In this document: one piece after another, positions 55,827 to 64,000 of the stretch
How the letters are laid out: each line of letters opens with the position of its first letter
How positions within the stretch are numbered: position 1 is the stretch's first letter
Source: Brachybacterium vulturis
GTDB taxonomy: Bacteria; Actinomycetota; Actinomycetes; Actinomycetales; Dermabacteraceae
Reading direction: 5' to 3'
DNA: 64,000 nucleotides
Assembly: GCF_002407185.1 (NCBI RefSeq)
Contig: NZ_CP023563.1
Span: 372,001-436,000 of the forward strand
Program-made: the position numbers and the translations under genes
The notes under the pieces: generated by a model
Databases searched by the model: none
Told to the model about the DNA's origin: nothing
What the model saw: the letters and a program-made list of their open reading frames with translations, nothing else

Positions 55827-56183
55827 GGCAGAGCACGCTGCCCTCCGCCCCCGCGGCGCGCTGAGGGCCGGGCAGCAGCGCGGACCCAGCGGCCGCCGAC
55901 CCAGCAGCCGCGGACCCAGCGGCCGCGCTCGACCGTGCCGCGGGTGACCATGTCCGAACGTTCACGCAGTTGCGTATCCGCAATTCCGTGAGCCCCCGCA
56001 CCGTCCCACCTTTCCAGATCGCCAGCAGGCTCAGAGCACCAGCAGGCTCAGAGCACCAGCAGGCTCAGAGCACCAGCAGGATCAGAGCACCAGCAGGATC
56101 AGAGCACCAGCAGGATCAGAGCACCAGCAGGATCAGAGCACCAGCAGGATCAGAGCACCAGCAGATTCAGAGCACCAGCAGAT
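55827..56183. other. Convergent gap made of tandem repeats
   Basis: The space between the WYL gene and the TSUP gene contains no gene. It is filled by a 15-bp repeat (55884-55928) and an array of eleven 17-bp repeats (56022-56203) reaching into the 3' end of the TSUP gene. Confidence 0.75.
55884..55928. repeat. Three 15-bp tandem repeats
   Basis: Units starting ACCCAGCGGCC or ACCCAGCAGCC begin at 55884, 55899 and 55914, directly after the WYL gene. Confidence 0.8.
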
Positions 56184-56203
56184 TCAGATCACCAGCAGGC
56201 TGA
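56022..56203. repeat. Eleven-copy 17-bp minisatellite
   Basis: CCAGCAG starts at 56022 and then exactly every 17 bp to 56192. The first three inner units read CTCAGAG after the core, the next five ATCAGAG, the last two ATTCAGA. The final units lie inside the TSUP gene and include its stop codon, so the array probably expanded from that gene's 3' end. 17 bp is not a multiple of three, so it is not a coding repeat. Confidence 0.9.
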
Positions 56204-57002
56204 GCGCGGCCGCGACGGTGAGCACGAGGATGAGGTTCTCGAACACCTGCTGCGGGATGCGCCGGGCGACCTTCGCGCCGACGAATGCGCCGAGCAGCAC
56301 GACGGGGATCAGCATCGCGTCCATCACCAGGGTGTCGCGGGTGATCAGCCCCAGGCCGGCCGAGAACGGCACCTTGAACAGGTTGATGATCGCGAAGTAC
56401 CAGGCGGAGGTGCCCAGGAAGGTCAGCACCGGCATCCGCATCGCATAGAAGTACAGCGACATCACGGGTCCGGCGGCGTTGGCGACCATGGTGGTGAATC
56501 CGCCCATCAGGCCGTAGCCGATGCCCTGCGCAGCGGCCGCGGCACCGGGCTGGAAGCCCGCCACCACAGCTGCCGGCAGCTCTCCGGCGCGGGCCGCGGC
56601 GGCGGCGCGGCGGCGGGTGAGGTGCCGACGCCACAGGGTGAGGATCACCAGGGCCAGCAGGATGACGCCGATGGTCAGGCGCACCCCTTCACCGTCCACG
56701 TGCGCGAAGTAGAACACCCCGATCACCACGCCGATCATCGCGCTGGGCAGCAGGCGCAGCAGGGTGCGCCAATCCGGTTCGCGCCGGTAGACCCACAGCG
56801 CGGTCATGTCGCCCACGATGAGCAGGAGCAGCAGCGCGGCGGTGGACTCCTTGGCCGGCATGGCCAGCGCGAAGATGCCCACGGCGATGGTCCCGGCGCC
56901 GGGCAGGGCGGTCTTGGAGAAGCCGACGATCAGCGCGCCGAGAGCCACCAGCAGCCAGGGGCCGACGCCCAGAGCGGGGATGAGCGCGGCGAGATCGGGC
57001 AT
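56184..57002 (-). CDS. TSUP family permease (TauE/SafE-like)
   Basis: 272 residues, about eight membrane segments in two homologous halves. GFSKTALPGAGTIAVGIFAL and QGIGYGLMGGFTTMVANAAG are the paired Gly-rich family motifs; MRMPVLTFLGTSAWYFAIIN follows. Family members export sulfite, sulfoacetate or other sulfur/organic anions. No Shine-Dalgarno is visible, but GATAAG lies ~10 bp upstream of the ATG, compatible with a leaderless message. The last codons are made of the 17-bp repeat unit. Confidence 0.88.
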   Translation of the reverse strand: MPDLAALIPALGVGPWLLVALGALIVGFSKTALPGAGTIAVGIFALAMPAKESTAALLLLLIVGDMTALWVYRREPDWRTLLRLLPSAMIGVVIGVFYFAHVDGEGVRLTIGVILLALVILTLWRRHLTRRRAAAAARAGELPAAVVAGFQPGAAAAAQGIGYGLMGGFTTMVANAAGPVMSLYFYAMRMPVLTFLGTSAWYFAIINLFKVPFSAGLGLITRDTLVMDAMLIPVVLLGAFVGAKVARRIPQQVFENLILVLTVAAALSLLVI

Positions 57003-57132
57003 GGTGGGTGAACTTATCAGCGCACGTCGGTGTCGGGCCCGTCGGTCCACACGGCGTCGAGGCGCGCCCATCGCACCGCCGAGAGGAGCGACGGAGACGC
57101 GAGAACCTCAGCACCCCGATGGCCGCCTCGGC

Positions 57133-57801
57133 TCACCCGATCCAGTCGGCGCCCACCTCTGCGCCGTCGACGGCGGCGCGGGCGGCACCGATGACCAGGG
57201 CCATCGCCGCGGCGCCGGGGTCGATGACGCCCTTGGCGAGGTCACCGACGTAGCTGGCGCGGCCCCGTCGCGCGGTGGTCTCGGCCGTCGTCCGGGCGGC
57301 CTCGACCGCGGCCTTCTCCGCGGCGGCGAGCGCCTCGCCCGCCGGCGTTCCCGCCTCGACGGCCGTGCGCAGCGCGGTCACGGCCGGGTCGAGGGAGTCG
57401 ACCATGGTCTTGTCCCCCACCGTCGCCTCGCCGTACTTCTGGATCGTGGCCTGCCCGGCCCCGAGCGCCTCGGCGAACTGGGCGAGGGTGGGCTCGGCCT
57501 CATCGTCGGCGGCCTTGGCGAGGTCGCGGAAGAACATGCCGAACAGAGGCCCGCTGGTGCCGCCCACCCCGAGCCAGCCCATGTACATCGTGGTCCCCCA
57601 CTGGCGGTAGGTGGCGGGATGGTCGGCCTCGATGTTCTCGGCGGCGAGCTTCAGGGCGGTGCGGACGTTGGCGCCGAAGTCGCCGTCTCCGGCGCGGCGG
57701 TCGAGGTCGCCGAGCGCGTCGGCGGCGCCGCCGAGGTGCTCGTGCACGCCGCGGATGAAGGCGCGGCCGAAGTCGTCGGGCAGGGTCTCGTTGCTGGTCA
57801 T
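57133..57801 (-). CDS. dhaL: Dihydroxyacetone kinase subunit DhaL
   Basis: 222 residues, ATP- or ADP-binding subunit. The Mg-phosphate Asp residues are in RRAGDGDFGANVRTA (usual GDGDHG, with Phe replacing His); GGTSGPLFGMFF, VGDKTMVDSLDPA and RRGRASYVGD complete the nucleotide site. DhaL works with DhaK (10 bp upstream). No DhaM is in the window, so whether the phosphate comes from PEP through the PTS or directly from ATP cannot be told. Confidence 0.92.
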   Translation of the reverse strand: MTSNETLPDDFGRAFIRGVHEHLGGAADALGDLDRRAGDGDFGANVRTALKLAAENIEADHPATYRQWGTTMYMGWLGVGGTSGPLFGMFFRDLAKAADDEAEPTLAQFAEALGAGQATIQKYGEATVGDKTMVDSLDPAVTALRTAVEAGTPAGEALAAAEKAAVEAARTTAETTARRGRASYVGDLAKGVIDPGAAAMALVIGAARAAVDGAEVGADWIG

Positions 57802-57811
57802 CTCGGTCTCC

Positions 57812-58810
57812 TCACCAGGTCAGGGCAGGGGTGCGGACAGGGGCGTCCCAGAGTCGGGCCTGCTCGTCGTCCAGCGGCATCAGGGTGATCGAGATGCCGT
57901 GCATGTCGAGGCTGGTCACAAAGGAGCCGACCAGGGAGCGTGCGATCGACACCCCCGCATCGGCCAGGTGGTGGTGCAGGGAGCGGGCCACCACGTTCAG
58001 CTCCAGCGGGTAGGTGCCGCCGAGCCCGTTGACGATCGCGAGCACCTCGTCGCCGCGGTGCAGTGCGAGCTCGGCGCGCAGCGGTTCCAGCAGCAGCTCG
58101 GTGAGGCCGTCGGCGTCGCGGAAGGGGACGCGGTCCCGGCCGCGTTCGCCATGGATGCCCACGCCCAGCTCGACCTCGTCGTCCTCGAGCGTGAACTGGG
58201 GCTCGCTGTCGCCGGGGTGGGTCCCGGCGGAGAGGGCGAGGCTCATGGTGCGGGCGCGGCCTGCGGCGCGGCGGCCGATGGCGGCGACCTCCTGCAGGCT
58301 CGCCCCGGCCTCGGCGGCGGCGCCGCACAGCTTCTCGACGATGACGGTGGCGGCGGTGCCGCGGCGCCCGGGGCCGTCCGCGACCCCGGTGTCGGTGGCG
58401 AGGTCGTCGTCGACCAGCACCATCTCGGTCTCGACGGCGTCGTCGCCGCTGATCTCCCCGGCGATGCGGAAGTTCAGCACGTCGCCGGTGTAGTTCTTGA
58501 CGATCTGGACCACGCCGCGGCCGGCGTCGGCCGCCTTGGTGGCCTCGAGCACCTGCAGGGCGGTGGGGCTGGCGAAGACGGCACCGGCGACCGCGACGTC
58601 GAGCATGCCCGTGCCCACGAAGCCGGCGTGCAGCGGCTCATGGCCGGAGCCGCCGCCGGAGACCAGGCCCACCTTGTCGGTGGCGGGCCGGCGCCGGGTG
58701 ATGAAGCGGTGCTCCTCGTGGAGGTCGAGCATCAGCGGATGGCTGAGCATGAGCCCCTCTAGGGCCTCGGGGACCAGATCCTCGGGATCATTGACGATGC
58801 TGCGACGCAT
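57812..58810 (-). CDS. dhaK: Dihydroxyacetone kinase subunit DhaK
   Basis: 332 residues, substrate-binding subunit. It binds dihydroxyacetone as a hemiaminal to the His in LGVGIHGERGR (~residue 220); other marks are LVSGGGSGHEPLHAGFVGTG, IVKNYTGDVLNF and a C-terminal Gly/Tyr segment NGLGGTYPLELNVV. First gene of dhaKL. A histidine phosphatase is divergent. Confidence 0.94.
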   Translation of the reverse strand: MRRSIVNDPEDLVPEALEGLMLSHPLMLDLHEEHRFITRRRPATDKVGLVSGGGSGHEPLHAGFVGTGMLDVAVAGAVFASPTALQVLEATKAADAGRGVVQIVKNYTGDVLNFRIAGEISGDDAVETEMVLVDDDLATDTGVADGPGRRGTAATVIVEKLCGAAAEAGASLQEVAAIGRRAAGRARTMSLALSAGTHPGDSEPQFTLEDDEVELGVGIHGERGRDRVPFRDADGLTELLLEPLRAELALHRGDEVLAIVNGLGGTYPLELNVVARSLHHHLADAGVSIARSLVGSFVTSLDMHGISITLMPLDDEQARLWDAPVRTPALTW

Positions 58811-58908
58811 GGTGGTGCGCTCCTTCCGGGCGGGGCCGATGCCCCCACGCTATCCCGCTGTGAGCCGCACCGCAGAGGGTCGGCGCAGGATCGCGTACGG
58901 TGCGAGCC

Positions 58909-59583
58909 ATGCGCCTGCTCCTCCTCCGTCATGGTCAGACCCCCAGCAACGTCGAGGGGATCCTCGATGCCGGGTACCCCGGTCCGGGACTGACCGCGCT
59001 GGGGCGCCGGCAGGCGGAGGCGATCCCGGGCGCGCTCGCGCGCGAGGACATCGCCGGGATGCACGTCTCGCGCCTGCTGCGCACCCATGAGACCGCGGCG
59101 CCGCTGGCCGCCGCGCTGGATCTCAGCCCTCGCCTGACCGCGGGTCTCGAGGAGATCAGCGCCGGGGACCTCCAGATGCGACGGGACCGGTCGGCCATCA
59201 CCGCCTACCAGGAGATGCACTCCCGCTGGAGCACGGGAGAGTTCGACGACGGCGTGCCCGGCGGGGAGACGGGGCGAGTGTTCTGGGACCGCTACACCGG
59301 GGCGCTGCGCCACATCGCCGGGCTGTACGCCGAGGACGCGACGGTCGTGGTGGTCAGCCATGGCGCCGCGATCCGCGTGTTCGCCGCGGTGGTCGGCGGG
59401 ATCGGGGCGGCCACGCTCGAGGAGCGTCCGCTGTTCAACACCGGCATGGTCACCCTCGTCGGCCATCCCGACCGGGGCTGGGTGCTCGAGGACTGGAGCA
59501 GCGACCCCGTCGGCGGCGCGCACCTGCTCGGCGACACCTCGCATGACGTCACCGCCGATCAGGAGGCCGACGCCGCCGTCTGA
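58909..59583 (+). CDS. Histidine phosphatase superfamily protein
   Basis: 224 residues. Phosphoglycerate-mutase-like fold with the catalytic LLRHGQTPSN at the N-terminus, an Arg in RLLRTHETAAPL, Glu in LEEISAGDLQ and the second His in VVVVSHGAAIRV. Dephosphorylates small phosphoesters. ATG at 58909 gives the usual start right before the RHG motif; a GTG three codons earlier is possible. No Shine-Dalgarno, so perhaps leaderless. Substrate unknown. Confidence 0.9.
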   Translation: MRLLLLRHGQTPSNVEGILDAGYPGPGLTALGRRQAEAIPGALAREDIAGMHVSRLLRTHETAAPLAAALDLSPRLTAGLEEISAGDLQMRRDRSAITAYQEMHSRWSTGEFDDGVPGGETGRVFWDRYTGALRHIAGLYAEDATVVVVSHGAAIRVFAAVVGGIGAATLEERPLFNTGMVTLVGHPDRGWVLEDWSSDPVGGAHLLGDTSHDVTADQEADAAV

Positions 59584-59662
59584 GGCCCCTCGCTCCGCGG
59601 GGCGGGCGGGGGCGGCCGCGCCCCGCCGGGCGCCGCCGCCCGCCCCGGGCTCTCCGTCCGCG

Positions 59663-61114
59663 TCAGGCGGTCGGCCACTCCAGCCGCGGGGTGTCCGGGC
59701 CCTCGTAGGGGGCGTCCCCGTACTCGGCCTGCAGCTCGGCGGTGAGCGACTTCAGCGCCCCGAGCACCTCCGCGTAGGCGGGGTCGCCCGCGACGTTGGT
59801 CATCTCCTGCGGGTCCGCGACCAGGTCGTACAGCTCGTCCTCGACGGGCATGATCCGGGTCGAGGAGCCGGGGGTGCCGAGCCCGTCGTTGTAGTAGCGG
59901 ATGTACTTGTGGGTGGGGGTGCGCACGCCGTAGTGGGCCGGGGCGTGGTGCTCGGGATCGTCGTGCTCCCAGTAGCGGTAGTAGACGGCCTGGCGCCAGT
60001 CCTCCACCTGCTCGCCGCGCAGCTGCGGCAGGAAGCTGCGTCCCTGCTGGTCCGGCAGCGCCTCCGCGTCCTGGCCCGCGACCTCGAGCAGGGTGGCGGC
60101 GAAGTCCACGTTGGAGACGATGTCGGTGACGCGGGAGCCCGCGGCGATCTGTGCGGGCCACCGCACCAGCATCGGCATGGTCAGCGACTCGTCGAGCATC
60201 AGCCGCTTGTCGAACCAGCCGTGGTCGCCGAGGAAGAAGCCCTGGTCGGAGGTGTAGATCACGAGCGTGTCCTCGGCCAGTCCGTTCTCCTCGAGGTAGT
60301 CGAGGATCTCGCCCACGGAGTCGTCGACCGCCTGCACGCAGCGCAGGTAGTCGCGCATGTACCGCTGGTACTTCCAGGAGATCCGCTCACGGCGCGAGTC
60401 CTCGCCGTCGCCCTCGAGCTCGGCGGGCAGCTGGTCCTTGTAGTCGGTGGGGCGGAGGTCGTCGAGCTGCATCGCGACCTCGCGCACCACCTGGGCGCGG
60501 CCGGTGTGCTCGTCCCACATCGTCTCCGGCTCTTCAATGGTGCCGGCCTCGTACCGGCCCTCGTAGCGGGGGTGCGGGAGCCAGGGCCGGTGCGGGGCCT
60601 TGTGGTGGACCAGGAGGCAGAACGGCTGCTCCGGGTCGCGGGCCTCGAGGAAGTCGAGGCTCTGGCGGGTGACGATGTCGGTGGCGTAGCCGGTGATCTG
60701 CTCCTCGCCGTCGGGGCCGGTCATCACGGGGTCGTGGTAGGCGCCCTGGCCGGGGAAGATCCGCCAGTCGTCGAAGCCGCGGGGGCGGGAGACCTCGCTG
60801 TGGCCCAGGTGCCACTTGCCGTACAGCGCCGTCTGGTACCCGCACTCCTGGAGCACCTCGGGGAAGGTGCGCACCCGGTAGTCGAACTCGGAGTAGATCG
60901 AGGGGGCGCGGTTGATGTGGCTGTAGGTGCCGGACAGGATCGAGGCGCGCGAGGGGGTGCAGATCGCGTTGGTGCAGTACACGGCGTCCATGCGGGCGCC
61001 CTCGTGGGCCAGGCGGTCCAGGTGCGGGGTGGTGTTCACGCGGCTGCCGTAGGCGGAGATCGAGTGGGCCGCGTGGTCGTCGCTCATCACGAAGACGATG
61101 TTCGGGCGGGTCAT
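59663..61114 (-). CDS. Sulfatase
   Basis: 483 residues, type I (formylglycine) sulfatase. The maturation motif is CTPSR at residues 52-56 (ICTPSRASILSG), with Cys to be oxidised by a formylglycine-generating enzyme. Ca2+ site: MSDDHAAHS at the N-terminus and SDQGFFLGDHGWFDKR; GKWHLGH supplies the substrate Lys/His. No signal peptide is visible, so the enzyme should act on imported oligosaccharides. AGGAG precedes the ATG. With the LacI gene and GH2 beta-galactosidase upstream and a shared operator, it likely strips sulfate from galactosides. Confidence 0.92.
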   Translation of the reverse strand: MTRPNIVFVMSDDHAAHSISAYGSRVNTTPHLDRLAHEGARMDAVYCTNAICTPSRASILSGTYSHINRAPSIYSEFDYRVRTFPEVLQECGYQTALYGKWHLGHSEVSRPRGFDDWRIFPGQGAYHDPVMTGPDGEEQITGYATDIVTRQSLDFLEARDPEQPFCLLVHHKAPHRPWLPHPRYEGRYEAGTIEEPETMWDEHTGRAQVVREVAMQLDDLRPTDYKDQLPAELEGDGEDSRRERISWKYQRYMRDYLRCVQAVDDSVGEILDYLEENGLAEDTLVIYTSDQGFFLGDHGWFDKRLMLDESLTMPMLVRWPAQIAAGSRVTDIVSNVDFAATLLEVAGQDAEALPDQQGRSFLPQLRGEQVEDWRQAVYYRYWEHDDPEHHAPAHYGVRTPTHKYIRYYNDGLGTPGSSTRIMPVEDELYDLVADPQEMTNVAGDPAYAEVLGALKSLTAELQAEYGDAPYEGPDTPRLEWPTA

Positions 61115-61284
61115 GGAAGAGGGCTCCTGGAGGGGTGGACGGGGTCGGGGACGGCGGCGGCATCGACGACTGCGATGACCGACCCAGTCTCGTGCGCGTG
61201 CCCGCGCACTGCTCGTCGGCCTCGGAGCCGCCCGACCAGACTACCGATGTCCGGCCCGGGTGACGAGACGATCTCGCGGACTAT

Positions 61285-61302
61285 CACGAGTCCGGACTCG
61301 TG
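61285..61302. promoter_or_regulatory. Perfect 18-bp LacI-type operator
   Basis: CACGAGTCCGGACTCGTG is a perfect palindrome with the central CG typical of LacI-family sites, between the sulfatase start and the LacI stop. A half-site ACTCGTGTT recurs at 62463-62471 in the gap between the LacI gene and the GH2 gene, suggesting one regulon. Confidence 0.85.
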
Positions 61303-61372
61303 TTTCCGGCCCAGAGACCCGATCTCTCGGGAGCCCCGGCGCGCCGGGCCGGCGGCCGATGGAGTGCTCGCA

Positions 61373-64000
<2,628 letters not shown>

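Noticed and set aside
56022-56203. CRISPR array
   Set aside because: The 17-bp units are directly tandem with no unique spacers, and no cas genes are present.

Overview
The window is 64 kb of very GC-rich chromosomal DNA with G/C-ending codons, many GTG starts and tightly overlapping genes. The thiamine-operon layout, the FrnE-like, NrtR-like and DinB/WYL genes and the overall style point to a high-GC Gram-positive bacterium of the Micrococcales, plausibly Dermabacteraceae/Brachybacterium. The genus is inference only. I see no tRNA, rRNA, CRISPR array, prophage or insertion sequence with a transposase.

Layout. 1-1308 is the tail of a YhgE/Pip membrane protein. 1402-2687 holds an AbiEi/DUF559 nuclease-like gene bracketed by two copies of a 76-bp palindromic element; a third copy lies at 12801. 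12595-2810 (minus) is a six-gene, fully overlapping operon: MurG-like glycosyltransferase, two GT4 glycosyltransferases, ABC exporter, double APH-type kinase and UDP-sugar dehydrogenase, so it probably makes and exports a glycan or glycolipid. 13064-20953 is mainly housekeeping: DsbA/FrnE with a tiny coupled Cys peptide, M20 peptidase, NrtR-type regulator, GlpX, DUF2871, Bcr/CflA efflux and aldo/keto reductase. A sodium:solute symporter with a 42-aa partner protein (20825-22716) is divergent from an oxidoreductase/ATP-grasp pair (23302-25259). A RES/Xre toxin-antitoxin operon with a palindromic operator follows (25464-26731).

28116-32831 is the most interesting part. Two divergent TPP riboswitches sit in one 500-bp gap. 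One controls thiO-thiS-thiG-thiF by covering its Shine-Dalgarno. The other leads an SDR plus NtaA/DszA-type flavin monooxygenase operon that is not a known thiamine pathway. 32877-39800 is a xylose locus (xylB, xylA, divergent ROK regulator XylR with operator), interrupted by a more AT-rich nhaC-malY pair.

39983-46813 carries several Gfo/Idh/MocA dehydrogenases (one cluster with ThuA), an AAE-type transporter and a maleylpyruvate-isomerase-like protein. 46834-55826 has MgtE, MarR plus MFS pump, gamma-glutamyltransferase, SRPBCC and membrane proteins, and two DinB proteins divergent from a WYL regulator. 56184-59583 has a TSUP permease, DhaL-DhaK and a histidine phosphatase. 59663-64000 has a sulfatase, a LacI regulator with a perfect palindromic operator and the start of a GH2 beta-galactosidase, suggesting use of sulfated galactosides. 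Short tandem repeats recur at gene ends and in gaps (56-bp, 17-bp, 15-bp and 6-bp units).
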